From Nitratireductor soli (GTDB taxonomy: Bacteria > Pseudomonadota > Alphaproteobacteria > Rhizobiales > Rhizobiaceae), in the NCBI RefSeq assembly GCF_001050155.1, contig NZ_LFVY01000001.1, positions 310,001 to 374,000 of the forward strand: 64,000 nt of DNA, read 5' to 3'. The first letter of the stretch is position 1. Every line of letters starts with the position of its first letter. A model generated the notes under the pieces. It searched no databases, was not told where the DNA came from, and saw only the letters and a list, made by a program, of their open reading frames with translations. Below, in pieces: positions 1-10,365 of the stretch. A program made the position numbers and the translations under genes.

Positions 1-1
1 T

Positions 2-826
2 GCCGATATGCGCGGGCGTGGCGATCGTGTCACGCCGGAGGCGGCGCGCGCGCTGAACGCCGATCCGGCAACGCGTTTCGACCAGATCATGGCGATCCAC
101 GACGCGCGGCTCGCCGGCACACAGAACTACATCGAAATCCTCAATTCCGATGGCAGCCAGGCACAGGCTTGCGGCAATGGAACCCGTTGCGTGGTGCAAG
201 CGCTGGCGGCGGAGAGCGGGCAGAAGGTTTTCACCTTCCAGACGGTGGCCGGCATCCTCACCGCCGAGGAGCATGAGGACGGGCTGATCTCCGTCGACCT
301 GGGCAAGCCGCGCTTCGGCTGGCAGGACATTCCGCTTTCCGAGGAATTCCGCGACACGCGCATGATCGAACTCCAGGTGGGGCCGATCGATGCGCCGGTG
401 CTGCATTCGCCGTCAGTCGTTTCGATGGGCAATCCGCATGCCATCTTCTGGGTTGCGGACGATGTCGGTTCCTACGATCTGGAGCGCTTCGGGCCGCTGC
501 TCGAGAATCATCCGATCTTCCCCGAGCGCGCCAACATCTCGCTCGCCCGTGTGACGGCGCGCGACGCGCTGACGCTGCGCACCTGGGAGCGTGGGGCCGG
601 GCTGACGCTGGCCTGCGGGTCCGCCGCCTGTGCCGCAGCCGTCGCTGCGGCGCGCACCGGGCGCACCGGCCGCCACCTGACGGTGACGGTGCCCGGCGGA
701 CCGCTGGACATTCTGTGGCGCGAGGACGACCACGTCATTATGACCGGGCCGGCGGCGTGGGAGTTCTCTGGCCGTTTCGACCCTGCCACCGGCGCGTGGG
801 AACGCGAGACCGAGGGGGCGGTCTGA
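2..826 (+). CDS. dapF: Diaminopimelate epimerase, 5' end outside window
   Basis: This enzyme interconverts LL- and meso-diaminopimelate in the cytoplasm, supplying lysine and peptidoglycan. Both catalytic cysteine motifs are visible: ACGNGTRC, about residue 55 counted from the first ATG at base 8, and LACGSAAC near the C-terminus. The frame is open to base 2 and the family's N-terminal motif (around MNGxGN) is missing, so roughly 20 residues lie upstream of the window. The ATG at base 8 is internal. The stop at 824-826 directly abuts the mtaB start, which indicates one transcript with mtaB, ftsY and ispZ, an order common in rhizobia. Identification is secure from the two cysteine motifs and the neighbours. 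Confidence 0.95.
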   Translation, partial: ADMRGRGDRVTPEAARALNADPATRFDQIMAIHDARLAGTQNYIEILNSDGSQAQACGNGTRCVVQALAAESGQKVFTFQTVAGILTAEEHEDGLISVDLGKPRFGWQDIPLSEEFRDTRMIELQVGPIDAPVLHSPSVVSMGNPHAIFWVADDVGSYDLERFGPLLENHPIFPERANISLARVTARDALTLRTWERGAGLTLACGSAACAAAVAAARTGRTGRHLTVTVPGGPLDILWREDDHVIMTGPAAWEFSGRFDPATGAWERETEGAV

Positions 827-2110
827 ATGGCGGTGGACGTCCTCACCTTCGGCTGCAGGCTGAACGCTTATGAATCTGAGATCATCAAGCGCCAGGCCGA
901 CGAGGCGGGCCTCGGCGCGCTGGAAGGCGGCGCCGTGGTGGTCAACACCTGTGCGGTGACGGCGGAGGCGGTGCGCCAGGCGCGCCAGGCGATCCGCCGC
1001 GCCAAGCGCGAGAATCCCGGTGCGAGGGTCATCGTCACCGGGTGCGCCGCACAGACGGAGCCGGCGTCCTTCGATGCGATGGACGAGGTCGACCTGGTGC
1101 TCGGCAACCAGGAAAAGCTGGAAAGCCATCATTACCGGGCGCTGCCCGATTTCGGCGTCAACGACACGGAGACCGTGCGCGTCAACGACATCATGTCGGT
1201 GCGCGAGACGGCGGCGCATATGGTTCATTCCATCGAGGGCCGGGTGCGCGCCTTCGTTCAGGTGCAGAATGGCTGCGACCATCGCTGCACCTTCTGCATC
1301 ATTCCCTTTGGCCGGGGCAATTCGCGTTCGGTGCCGATGGGCGCCGTGGTCGACCAGGTGCGGCAGATCGTCGAGAACGGCTATGCCGAGGCTGTGCTGA
1401 CGGGCGTCGACCTGACGAGCTATGGCGGAGACCTGCCGGGCAGTCCGCGCCTGGGGCGGTTGGTGCGGACCATCCTCAGGGAAGTGCCGGAATTGCAGCG
1501 CCTGCGCCTTTCCTCGATCGATTCGATCGAGGCGGACGCCGATCTGATGCGCGCCCTGGCGGAGGAGGAGCGGCTGATGCCGTATCTGCACCTCTCGCTG
1601 CAGCATGGCGACGACATGATCCTGAAGCGGATGAAGCGGCGGCATTCGCGCGACCATTCGATCGGCTTCTGCCGGGAGGTCCTGCGGCTTCGGCCCGATG
1701 CGGTGTTCGGCGCCGACATCATCGCCGGCTTCCCGACCGAGACGGAGACGATGTTCGAGAATTCGCTGCGCATCGTCGAGGAATGCCGGCTGACGCATCT
1801 GCATGTGTTTCCGTTCAGCCCGCGCGAGGGCACGCCGGCCGCGCGCATGCCGCAACTGCCGCGCGTTGTGGTCAAGGAGCGCGCAGCCCGGCTGCGCAAG
1901 GCAGGCAGCGGGGCCTATCGCGCCCATCTGGAGCGCTTTACCGGCACGCGGCAGCGCCTGCTGGTCGAACATGGCGGCATCGGCCGCACGGAAGGCTTTA
2001 CGCCGGCGGTCACGGGCAAGGCCCGGCCGGGCCGCATCATCGAGGCCGCCATCACCGGCCATGACGGCAAGCGGCTCATCGCCGCGGTGCAAGAGCAGGA
2101 AGCGGCATAG
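827..2110 (+). CDS. mtaB: tRNA t6A37 methylthiotransferase MtaB
   Basis: MtaB is a radical-SAM enzyme that converts t6A to ms2t6A at position 37 of ANN-decoding tRNAs. The protein has 427 residues. The N-terminal UPF0004 domain carries cluster cysteines at C10, C42 (VNTCAVT) and C73 (TGCAAQ). The radical-SAM CxxxCxxC motif is C150, C154, C157 (NGCDHRCTFC), followed by FGRGNSRS, and a TRAM-like region ends the protein. The ATG starts at the base after the dapF stop. MiaB shares the domain order but usually carries different flanking motifs, and the short N-terminus and VNTCAVTAEA motif favour MtaB. The product t6A is made with TsaD, encoded at 9186-10271. Confidence 0.93.
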   Translation: MAVDVLTFGCRLNAYESEIIKRQADEAGLGALEGGAVVVNTCAVTAEAVRQARQAIRRAKRENPGARVIVTGCAAQTEPASFDAMDEVDLVLGNQEKLESHHYRALPDFGVNDTETVRVNDIMSVRETAAHMVHSIEGRVRAFVQVQNGCDHRCTFCIIPFGRGNSRSVPMGAVVDQVRQIVENGYAEAVLTGVDLTSYGGDLPGSPRLGRLVRTILREVPELQRLRLSSIDSIEADADLMRALAEEERLMPYLHLSLQHGDDMILKRMKRRHSRDHSIGFCREVLRLRPDAVFGADIIAGFPTETETMFENSLRIVEECRLTHLHVFPFSPREGTPAARMPQLPRVVVKERAARLRKAGSGAYRAHLERFTGTRQRLLVEHGGIGRTEGFTPAVTGKARPGRIIEAAITGHDGKRLIAAVQEQEAA

Positions 2111-2115
2111 CGGGC

Positions 2116-3506
<1,391 letters not shown>

Positions 3507-3510
<4 letters not shown>

Positions 3511-4160
3511 GCGTGAGCGAGAAGCACATTTTTGAACGCGAACCGACCGATCCGCAGCGCAAGGCGCTGAACCCGCTGCTCAAGCTGGCGCTGGAGCTCG
3601 GCCCGCTGATGGTGTTCTTCTTCGCCAATGCGCGCGGCGACTGGCTGGTGGAGCGCTTTCCGGTGCTGGCCGGCCTGGGCGGGCCGTTGTTCCTGGCGAC
3701 CGGGCTGTTCATGGCGGCAACGGTGATTGCGCTGTCCGTGTCGTGGATTTTGACGCGCACCTTGCCGATCATGCCGCTGGTGTCGGGCATCGTCGTGCTG
3801 ATCTTCGGCGCGTTGACGCTGTATCTGCACAACGAGACCTTCATCAAGATGAAGCCGACCATCGTCAACACGCTGTTCGGCGCGATCCTGCTCGGCGGGC
3901 TCGCCTTCGGCAAATCGCTGCTCGGCTATGTGTTCGATTCGGCCTTCAAGCTCGATGCGGAGGGCTGGCGCAAGCTGACGCTGCGCTGGGGGGTGTTCTT
4001 CCTGTTCCTCGCCATCGTCAACGAGGTTGTCTGGCGGTTGTTCTCGACCGATGCCTGGGTCGCCTTCAAGGTGTGGGGCATCATGCCGATCACCATCCTC
4101 TTCACCATGAGCCAGATGCCGCTGATCATGCGCCATTCGCTGGAAGAGCAAGCGAAGTAG
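3507..4160 (+). CDS. ispZ: Septation protein A / inner-membrane protein YciB
   Basis: YciB (also called IspZ or septation protein A) is a small inner-membrane protein linked to cell-envelope integrity and division-site synthesis. The 217 residues include at least five hydrophobic segments and the family-typical opening [16 protein letters not shown] plus NEVVWR and W-x-x-FKVWG motifs in the second half. The start ATG overlaps the ftsY stop (ATGA), so translation is probably coupled to ftsY. The name ispZ is historical and does not imply an isoprenoid enzyme. The gene ends the + strand operon and converges on the SulP gene with only 7 bases between them. Confidence 0.93.
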
Positions 4161-4167
4161 CCAATCC

Positions 4168-5859
4168 TTATCCGGCCGCGATGGCGTGCCGGGCAGCAGC
4201 CGTGGCGTCCTCCAGCCGGCCATAGAAGCGCACATGCGGCGGATGCAGGCCATGGGTGCGCAGCAGGCGGCGAATCGGCTGGCTGGCGCCGACCAGATAG
4301 ACCGTCGCACCGTTTTGCCGCGCCTTGCGGGCAAAGCCCTCGATGGTGGATGCGGCGGTGGAATCGAGAAAGCTGACCGACGAGATGTCGATGACATAGG
4401 CTTTCGGCCGGCCGCCGATGCGATCGAGCGCGGCCGCAACAGCCGCCGCAGCGCCGAAGAAGAACGCGCCTGAAATGCGGTAGACGACGATGTCGTCGTC
4501 CGTGGCGATGTCCGGCGCGTAGGGGCGTTCGCCATTGTCGGGACGGTCGGCGTTCGAGGCTATGCCATGCTCGACGCGCACGGCCTCCGACATGCGGTGG
4601 AGGAAGAGAAGTGCGCCAAGGCCGAAGCCGACCAGAATGCCTTCGGTCAGGTCGCGGAACACCACCAGCAGGAAGGTGATCAGCAGCACCACCGCATCGC
4701 CGCGCGAGGAGCGCAGGAGGGCGGCGAACTGGTGCTTTTCCGCCATGTTCCAGGCGACCACCGCCAGGATCGCGGCCAGTGCCGCCAGCGGGATGAAGCG
4801 CGCCAGGGGAGCGGCGACCAGCATGAAGGCGAGCAGGAACAGCGCGTGCAGCATGCCCGAGACGGGCCCGTGCGCGCCGGCGCGCACATTGGCGGCGGTG
4901 CGGGCTATGGTGCCGGTCACGCAGATGCCGCCGAACAGCGAGGAGCCGATATTCGCCACGCCCTGCGCCACCAGTTCGCTGTTGGAACGGTGCCGCCGAC
5001 CGGTCATGCTGTCGGCGACGACGGCGGAGAGCAGGCTCTCTATGCCGCCCAGAAGGGCGAAGGACAGCGCTGCCGGCAGGACGGCGACGATCCTGTTCCA
5101 CGACAGGGCCGGCAGGTGCGGCGCCGGCAGCATTTGCGGGATGCCGCCGAAGCGCGTGCCGATGGTCTCCACCGGCAGGCCGAGCCCCCAGGCGATGATG
5201 GTCGCCGCCGCCACGGCAATGAGGAAGCCTGGCCAATGGGGCCGGAAGCGGCGCAGGCCCAGAATGACGACGACCGCGCCGAGCGCCAGCGCGAGGGATG
5301 CGGCATTGACCGTCGGCAGCGCCGCCGCCAGTGCCTCAAGCTTGGGAATGAACGGGCCGGGCTCCGCGCCCGACAGCGTCAGGCCGAAGAAATCCTTGAT
5401 CTGGCTTGCCAGGATGATGACGGCGATGCCCGAGGTGAAGCCGACCGTCACGGGGTAGGGCACGTATTTGATGAAGGTGCCGAGCCGCAGGAAACCGACG
5501 GCAAGCAGGATGAAGCCGGACAGGAACGTGGCAAGGATCAGCCCGTCAATGCCGTGCGCCTGCACGGTGGCGAAGACCAGGACGATGAAGGCGCCCGCCG
5601 GCCCGCCGATCTGGAAACGGCTGCCGCCGAGCGCGGAGACCAGAAACCCGCCGACGATCGCCGTGTACAGGCCGCGCTCCGGCGGCACGCCCGAGGCGAT
5701 GGCGATGGCCATGGAGAGGGGCAGGGCGATGATGGCGACGGTGAGCCCGGCGATGACGTCGGCCTTGAAGGCATCCAGCCCATAGCCCTCGCGCAGCACC
5801 GTGATCAGCTTGGGTGTGAAGAGCGCCGTAAAATCGGCTCGTTTCTTGCGGGCAGGCAT
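4168..5859 (-). CDS. SulP-family anion transporter with STAS domain
   Basis: This is an inner-membrane anion carrier of the SulP/SLC26 family. The 563 residues comprise a transmembrane core of many hydrophobic segments (about 25-420) and a C-terminal STAS domain (about 440-555, containing DISSVSFLDSTAAS). The family signature appears near the N-terminus as VIAGLTVAIIALPLSMA and GLYTAIVGG. Substrates of relatives include sulfate, bicarbonate and C4-dicarboxylates, and sequence alone does not decide. No carbonic anhydrase or sulfur gene is adjacent to hint at one. The start ATG is at 5859. The small XRE regulator upstream lies on the same strand 74 bases away and might be cotranscribed. Confidence 0.9.
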   Translation of the reverse strand: MPARKKRADFTALFTPKLITVLREGYGLDAFKADVIAGLTVAIIALPLSMAIAIASGVPPERGLYTAIVGGFLVSALGGSRFQIGGPAGAFIVLVFATVQAHGIDGLILATFLSGFILLAVGFLRLGTFIKYVPYPVTVGFTSGIAVIILASQIKDFFGLTLSGAEPGPFIPKLEALAAALPTVNAASLALALGAVVVILGLRRFRPHWPGFLIAVAAATIIAWGLGLPVETIGTRFGGIPQMLPAPHLPALSWNRIVAVLPAALSFALLGGIESLLSAVVADSMTGRRHRSNSELVAQGVANIGSSLFGGICVTGTIARTAANVRAGAHGPVSGMLHALFLLAFMLVAAPLARFIPLAALAAILAVVAWNMAEKHQFAALLRSSRGDAVVLLITFLLVVFRDLTEGILVGFGLGALLFLHRMSEAVRVEHGIASNADRPDNGERPYAPDIATDDDIVVYRISGAFFFGAAAAVAAALDRIGGRPKAYVIDISSVSFLDSTAASTIEGFARKARQNGATVYLVGASQPIRRLLRTHGLHPPHVRFYGRLEDATAAARHAIAAG

Positions 5860-5933
5860 CGCCGCTCCCTCATGCCATCGGGTCTGGCAGCGGGATCGTC
5901 GGCTTCAGGCTGGCGGTCGCCGTTGCAAATTGA

Positions 5934-6203
5934 TCAGACGGATTTGGCCTTCGCCGCCGCTTCCCTGAAGCGCACGCCGCGCCCGGTGCCGGTGCTGGGC
6001 GCATTGTCGCCGATCAGCTCGACGCCGGCGGTGGCCAGGGCCTCGACGACCTTGGACAGCGTGTCGACCACGCCGCGCACATTGCCCTCGCTGGCTTCCA
6101 TCCGCTGGATGGTCGGTAGCGAAACGCCCGAAAGCTCGGCAAGCTGCTTCTGGTCGATGCCCAGAAGGGCGCGGGCGGCGCGCATTTGTGCTGCGGTGAT
6201 CAT
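5934..6203 (-). CDS. Small XRE-family DNA-binding protein
   Basis: The 89-residue cytoplasmic protein has a Cro/CI-type helix-turn-helix at about residues 4-55 (AARALLGIDQKQLAELSGVS, then TIQRMEAS). The remaining tail has no recognised domain. Start ATG is at 6203 with a CGGAG ribosome site. No toxin gene is adjacent, so a toxin-antitoxin role is not supported. Upstream sequence 6245-6271 holds overlapping inverted repeats of GATGT/ACATC, which would suit autoregulation by an XRE dimer. The downstream SulP gene is a possible target because it follows on the same strand. Target assignment is inference. Confidence 0.85.
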   Translation of the reverse strand: MITAAQMRAARALLGIDQKQLAELSGVSLPTIQRMEASEGNVRGVVDTLSKVVEALATAGVELIGDNAPSTGTGRGVRFREAAAKAKSV

Positions 6204-6244
6204 TGGCGCTCCGTCTGGCTATGCATATACAAACTTCCAATAGT

Positions 6245-6271
6245 GATGTCTAGAACATCATTATTGATGTT
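6245..6271 (-). promoter_or_regulatory. Candidate XRE operator / promoter
   Basis: Two overlapping inverted repeats lie 42-68 bases upstream of the XRE start. GATGTCTAGAACATC is an imperfect palindrome at 6245-6259, and AACATCA-TTAT-TGATGTT has perfect 7-base arms at 6254-6271. The surroundings are AT-rich, as a promoter would be. Spacing of half-sites suggests cooperative binding, but no binding data exist here. Confidence 0.5.
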
Positions 6272-6309
6272 TTTATTCTGAGTATTGAGGCGAGGCTGAT
6301 GCTCCGGCT

Positions 6310-6363
6310 TCTAGTGGTCTGACCGAAACAGATGGTACCATCTGTTAGGATCGCACCACTAGA
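6310..6363. repeat. Nested palindromic element
   Basis: Outer arms TCTAGTGGT (6310-6318) and ACCACTAGA (6355-6363) enclose a perfect 20-base palindrome, AACAGATGGTACCATCTGTT (6327-6346). The 17-base left end (6310-6326) recurs inverted at 36721-36737. The right arm contributes the TAG stop codon of the DUF1761 gene. It could act as terminator hairpin or protein-binding site; ATGGTACCAT resembles FCD-GntR operators, but no such gene is next to it. Confidence 0.75.
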
Positions 6364-6781
6364 CGCCGAACCAGCCGATGATGCCGCCCATCAGGATGGC
6401 CACGCCCAGCCAATGCGCGGCGTCGATCAGCGTCAGGTTCCAGCCGAACCCCTGGTAGCGCTGGTTGACGGCGATCGTCGTGGCGATGAAACCGAGCCAG
6501 ATGAAGGCGCCGGAGACGATGCCATTCTGAACGGTCACCTGCCCGGCTCCCAGATGGCCGATGACGCCCGCCAGCACCCAGGCCATGATCAGTTCGGCAA
6601 TAAACGAGGTGATGAGCAGCGAAGGCGCCATCTTCGCATCGCTCGGCGTGATGCGGGCAGCCTTCATCCAGGGCTTGCCGAGCAGGCCGTAATAGACGGC
6701 GCCGAACAGGAAGCCTGCGATGGCGGCGACGGGGATGGCGAGATAGTTGAGACCGGCGAAATCCATGCGGGTATTCTCCAT
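6359..6781 (-). CDS. DUF1761 membrane protein
   Basis: A 140-residue integral membrane protein with about four hydrophobic helices. The N-terminal motif NYLAIPVAAIAGFLFGAVYY-G and the following KPWMKAARI are characteristic of DUF1761, a family of unknown function. It stands alone on the - strand between the XRE gene and the methyltransferase. The stop codon TAG is formed by the terminal arm of the palindromic element at 6310-6363, so the natural C-terminus may have been set by insertion of that element. Function is unknown. Confidence 0.85.
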   Translation of the reverse strand: MENTRMDFAGLNYLAIPVAAIAGFLFGAVYYGLLGKPWMKAARITPSDAKMAPSLLITSFIAELIMAWVLAGVIGHLGAGQVTVQNGIVSGAFIWLGFIATTIAVNQRYQGFGWNLTLIDAAHWLGVAILMGGIIGWFGV

Positions 6782-6809
6782 GGCGTGTTGGCGCCGACTG
6801 TAAGGCGCG

Positions 6810-7466
6810 TCAGGAAAATTGCCAGACCGTGGTGCGCTTGACCTCGGCGTCTTCCAGCGCCCGGGTGACCGGCACGGTGTAGACGGCGCGCTCGGTGAGG
6901 CGGTCTTTCGGCAGATAGGAGCGGCCCGGATCGCCGATCAGCACGGTCTTGCCGCGCTCGGCCAGGGTGGTGAACCAGGGAACAAGCATGTCCGCCAGCG
7001 CCCTGTCGTAGAAAACGTCGCCGGCGAGGACCACGTCCCACGGACCGTTGCGGCCGATCAGATCATCCTGCGTGAGGTCGAAGCGCACATGGTTCGCCGC
7101 CATGTTGAGTTGGCAGGCCGGCGCGGAAAATGGGTCGATGTCGGCGGCCAGCACCGAGGCGGCGCCGGCTTTCATCGCGGCGATGGCGACAAGGCCCGAT
7201 CCCGTCGCGAAGTCGAGGACATGGAGGTCGCGCACCGTGTCGGGGTGATCGAGCAGGTAACGCGCCAGGCCCTGGCCGCCGGCCCAGGCAAAGGCCCAGA
7301 AGGGCGGCGGCAGGCCCATTTCGGACAGCTCCTCCTCGGTCCGCCGCCACAGATCGTGTGCTTCGTCAGCCAGGTGAAGAACGATCTCCGGCACGTGCGG
7401 AGGGGCGGTGAGCGCCGTGTTCCGACGAATGAAGCCCTCCGCGTGCGCCGCCGAAAGCGGTTTCAC
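6810..7466 (-). CDS. Class I SAM-dependent methyltransferase
   Basis: A 218-residue soluble methyltransferase of the Rossmann type. The SAM-binding motif I is VLDFATGSGLVAIAA, followed by VLAADIDPFS, and the acceptor-side motif is VVLAGDVFYD. The N-terminus (PEIVLHLADEAHDLW) and the motif pattern resemble protein-lysine methyltransferases related to ETFB-lysine methyltransferase, but the target is not proven. The GTG start at 7466 overlaps the stop of the EVE gene (GTGA), so the two are translationally coupled. A longer upstream reading exists but runs through the EVE gene and is rejected. Confidence 0.85.
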   Translation of the reverse strand: MKPLSAAHAEGFIRRNTALTAPPHVPEIVLHLADEAHDLWRRTEEELSEMGLPPPFWAFAWAGGQGLARYLLDHPDTVRDLHVLDFATGSGLVAIAAMKAGAASVLAADIDPFSAPACQLNMAANHVRFDLTQDDLIGRNGPWDVVLAGDVFYDRALADMLVPWFTTLAERGKTVLIGDPGRSYLPKDRLTERAVYTVPVTRALEDAEVKRTTVWQFS

Positions 7467-7888
7467 GGCGCCTTGTCGAGCCCGCCCATGCGGCAGATCT
7501 CCGCCCATTCGGCCTTGCTGACCGGCTGGACCGAGAGACGCGAATTGTTGACCAGGACCATGTCGGAGAGATGCGGATTGGCCTTGATGTCGGCCAGCGT
7601 CACCGGCTTCGGCACGTCCTTTACCGCGCGGATGTCGACGCACTCCCAGCGCGGATCCTCGGTGGTGGTGTCGTGATGGGCGAGCGCGCAGACCTCGACG
7701 ATGCCGACGACGCTGGTCTCCTTCACGGAATGATAGAAGAAGCCGAGATCGCCGATCTTCATCTCGCGCATGTTGTTGCGCGCCTGGTAGTTGCGCACGC
7801 CGTCCCATTGCTGGCCGGCCTCGCCCTTCTTCTTCTGCATCTCCCAGGACCAGGAGGTGGGCTCGGATTTGAACAGCCAATAGGCCAT
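7463..7888 (-). CDS. EVE-domain protein
   Basis: The 141 residues form one EVE (PUA-like) domain: MAYWLFKSEP opens the fold, followed by WDGVRNYQARN and DLGFFYHS. EVE domains bind modified nucleobases in RNA or DNA; thymocyte nuclear protein 1 is the eukaryotic relative. In bacteria such genes are often housekeeping singletons, and their ligand is usually unknown. The gene sits between a YciI gene (stop/start overlap at 7888) and a methyltransferase (4-base overlap), giving a three-gene coupled set. No restriction enzyme is nearby, so a defence role is not supported. Confidence 0.9.
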   Translation of the reverse strand: MAYWLFKSEPTSWSWEMQKKKGEAGQQWDGVRNYQARNNMREMKIGDLGFFYHSVKETSVVGIVEVCALAHHDTTTEDPRWECVDIRAVKDVPKPVTLADIKANPHLSDMVLVNNSRLSVQPVSKAEWAEICRMGGLDKAP

Positions 7889-8184
7889 CAGATAGTCTCC
7901 GGATTGTTGAACACCCAGTTCCAGGCCCGTATTTCAACGGATTCGAACAGGCCCGCAAGAGCATAGGGATCGGCTGCGGCGATCAGCTCGGCGGCGGCCA
8001 TGTCTTCCACCTCGACGGCAACCAGGCTGCCGCAGGGCTTGCCGTCGGCGTCGAGGAATGGGCCGGCGAATTTCAGCGCGCCGTTTTCGTTGAGGCCGTT
8101 GAGGAATGTCACATGCTCGGGCCGCGTGCCCGTGCGGGTGTCCAGATGGCCTGGCTTGTCCTTGCAGATGATGGCGAAGATCAT
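7888..8184 (-). CDS. YciI-family protein
   Basis: A 98-residue ferredoxin-fold protein of the YciI family, a group of small proteins of uncertain function with a conserved His-Asp pair. Visible features are the opening FAIICKDKPGH, RPEHVTFL (candidate active-site region), GSLVAVE and the ADPYALAGLFESVEIRAW motif that marks the family. It overlaps the EVE gene start by one base and lies 12 bases from gpsA, all on the - strand, so tsaD-gpsA-yciI-EVE-methyltransferase probably form one transcript. Confidence 0.9.
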   Translation of the reverse strand: MIFAIICKDKPGHLDTRTGTRPEHVTFLNGLNENGALKFAGPFLDADGKPCGSLVAVEVEDMAAAELIAAADPYALAGLFESVEIRAWNWVFNNPETI

Positions 8185-8196
8185 GGGCTTCCTTTC

Positions 8197-9189
8197 TCAG
8201 TGTCCGTTTTCACTCTTCAGCGGTCGCGCCAGCAGCGCCTGCATGGCGGCATCGACCGTCAGCCGTCCGTTGAGAAGCTCGGTCACGCTCTGGATGATCG
8301 GCGCTTCCAGCCCGCGCTCGCGGATGATGCGGGCGGCGATGCCGGCGGTGTGAGCGCCCTCGGCCAGCGGCCGGCCTTCCAGGCTCTCGCCACGGCCCAA
8401 CGCCAGGCCGTAGGCGAAATTGCGCGATTGTTCGGACCCGCAGGTGAGGATCAGGTCGCCAAGGCCGGAAAGCCCCATCAGCGTTTCGGGCCGCGCGCCA
8501 AACGCCGCGCCGATGCGGCGCAACTCGACGAAGCCGCGCGTGATCAGGGCGGCGACGGCGCTGGCGCCAAGCCCCGCGCCGCTGGTGGCGCCGGCGGCGA
8601 TGGCCAGCACGTTCTTCAGCGCCCCGCCGATCTCGACGCCGGTCAGGTCATCGGTGGAATAGCAGCGCAGGCGCGGCGCGGAGAGGCTTTCGGCAAGTTG
8701 TGCCGCCAGTTTTGCGTCTCTCGCCGCCACCGTAACGGCCGTCGGCAGGCCGCGCGCCAGATCGGTGGCGAAGCTCGGGCCGGACAGGGCAGCGACGGCA
8801 TTGTCGGGCAGGACCTCGGCGGCGATTTCCGACAGAAGCCGCCCGGTTTCCCGCTCGATGCCCTTGGCGCACAGAACCACGGGAATGCCCCGCGACATAT
8901 GCGGCTGCGCTGCGACCAGCACGGCGCGCAGGGTCTGCGCCGGGGTGACGGCCAGAACGCAATCCGCGCCGTTCAGGGCTTCGCCGATCTCCGTCGTGGC
9001 GTGCAGCGCCGGGTCGAGCGCGATGCCCGGCAGGTAGCGCTCATTGCGGTGCTCGCCGTTGATCGCCTCGGCGAGTGCGGCGTCGCGGGCCCACAAGGTC
9101 GTGCGATTGCCGGCCGCCAGCATTGTGCCGCCCAGCGCGGTGCCCCATGCGCCGGCGCCAAGCACGGCGATGGTCGCAGGCTTTCTCAT
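8197..9189 (-). CDS. gpsA: Glycerol-3-phosphate dehydrogenase [NAD(P)+]
   Basis: GpsA reduces dihydroxyacetone phosphate to sn-glycerol 3-phosphate, the backbone for phospholipid synthesis. The 330 residues begin with the Rossmann motif [14 protein letters not shown] (about 8-21), followed by VVLCAKGIE and [12 protein letters not shown]. The catalytic lysine region [12 protein letters not shown] is present, and the C-terminal domain contains [11 protein letters not shown]. Length is typical of the family. The start overlaps the tsaD stop by 4 bases (ATGA), an arrangement conserved in rhizobia. Confidence 0.96.
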   Translation of the reverse strand: MRKPATIAVLGAGAWGTALGGTMLAAGNRTTLWARDAALAEAINGEHRNERYLPGIALDPALHATTEIGEALNGADCVLAVTPAQTLRAVLVAAQPHMSRGIPVVLCAKGIERETGRLLSEIAAEVLPDNAVAALSGPSFATDLARGLPTAVTVAARDAKLAAQLAESLSAPRLRCYSTDDLTGVEIGGALKNVLAIAAGATSGAGLGASAVAALITRGFVELRRIGAAFGARPETLMGLSGLGDLILTCGSEQSRNFAYGLALGRGESLEGRPLAEGAHTAGIAARIIRERGLEAPIIQSVTELLNGRLTVDAAMQALLARPLKSENGH

Positions 9190-10271
9190 GCCTTGGCTCC
9201 CCGCTTGCCGGCGCCGAAAAGAGGCGCGGCCTGCTCATCGAGCGGCCAGCGCGGGCGCGGGGCGAAGGACAGTGCGTCATCCTCGACGAGGCCCTGCCGC
9301 CATCGTTCCAGTCCCGCCCAGGCGATCATCGCCGCATTGTCGCCGCACAGCCTGGCCGGGGGGGCGACAAGGCGAAAGCCGTTCGTTTCGCACAGAGCTT
9401 GGAGCGCTGCGCGGATCGCCTGGTTGGCGGCGACGCCGCCTGCCACGACCAGTACAGGGTCTTCCAGCCCACGATGTTCGTCGCGGAAGCGTTCCAGGCT
9501 GCGTTTCACCCGGTCGGCGAGGGTCTCGGTCACGGCAAGCTGGAACGAGGCGCAGATATCGGCGATGTCGCTGTCGGCCAGCGGCGCGCGTTCCGTGGCT
9601 GCGCGGCGCACCGCCGTCTTCAGGCCGGAAAAGGAAAAATCAGGCCGCGCCTCGCCCTTCAGCGGGCGCGGAAAGGCAAACCGTCGTGCATTGCCGGAAG
9701 CCGCCGCCGTTTCGACGCTCGGGCCGCCCGGATAGGCAAGGCCGAGCAGTTTCGCCGTCTTGTCGAAGGCCTCGCCCAGAGCGTCGTCGATGGTCGAAGC
9801 CCAGCGCGTATAGCGGCCGACACCGGTCACGTGAACGATCTGCGTGTGGCCGCCGGAAACGAGCAGCAGCAGATAGGGGAAGTCGAGAGCGTCGGTCAGC
9901 CGCGCCGTCAGCGCATGGCCTTCCAGATGGTTGACCGGGATCAGCGGCTTGCCGGCGGCCGCCGCGAGGGCCTTGGCGGTGGTGAGCCCGACGATCAGCC
10001 CGCCGATCAGGCCCGGCCCGGCGGTGGCTGCGATGGCGTCGATGTCGGCCAGCGTGCAGCCTGCTTCCTGAAGCGCGGCCTCGATGACGCCGTCCAGCGC
10101 CTCCACATGGGCGCGGGCGGCGATTTCCGGCACCACGCCGCCGAAGGCCGCATGATCGGCAATCTGGCTGAGCACGACATTGGACAGGATGGCGTTCGCG
10201 CCGCCGTCATGGCTGACGACGGAGGCGGCGGTTTCGTCGCAGCTCGTCTCGATGCCAAGGATACGCGTCAT
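9186..10271 (-). CDS. tsaD: tRNA t6A37 threonylcarbamoyltransferase TsaD
   Basis: TsaD transfers the threonylcarbamoyl group to A37 of ANN-decoding tRNAs, working with TsaB, TsaE and TsaC. The 361-residue protein shows the metal-binding HLEGH motif with H115 and H119, the ASKH-fold opening [11 protein letters not shown], the SGGHTQ loop and the [13 protein letters not shown] motif near the C-terminus. Its product is the substrate of MtaB, encoded at 827-2110. The start ATG at 10271 faces hemC on the other strand. The 94-base gap between them should hold both promoters. Confidence 0.97.
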   Translation of the reverse strand: MTRILGIETSCDETAASVVSHDGGANAILSNVVLSQIADHAAFGGVVPEIAARAHVEALDGVIEAALQEAGCTLADIDAIAATAGPGLIGGLIVGLTTAKALAAAAGKPLIPVNHLEGHALTARLTDALDFPYLLLLVSGGHTQIVHVTGVGRYTRWASTIDDALGEAFDKTAKLLGLAYPGGPSVETAAASGNARRFAFPRPLKGEARPDFSFSGLKTAVRRAATERAPLADSDIADICASFQLAVTETLADRVKRSLERFRDEHRGLEDPVLVVAGGVAANQAIRAALQALCETNGFRLVAPPARLCGDNAAMIAWAGLERWRQGLVEDDALSFAPRPRWPLDEQAAPLFGAGKRGAKA

Positions 10272-10365
10272 TCGGCCTTACCCGCTCATGTTGCCGTCGC
10301 CGCCAATCCTCGTTAGGGAAAGGTGCATCCGGTTTCGGGATGCGGGTTAGCACGGACGTGACGGC

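Noticed and set aside
7463-7888. EVE protein as part of a modification-dependent restriction system
   Set aside because: No nuclease or helicase partner is adjacent; neighbours are YciI, gpsA and a methyltransferase of the protein-lysine type.
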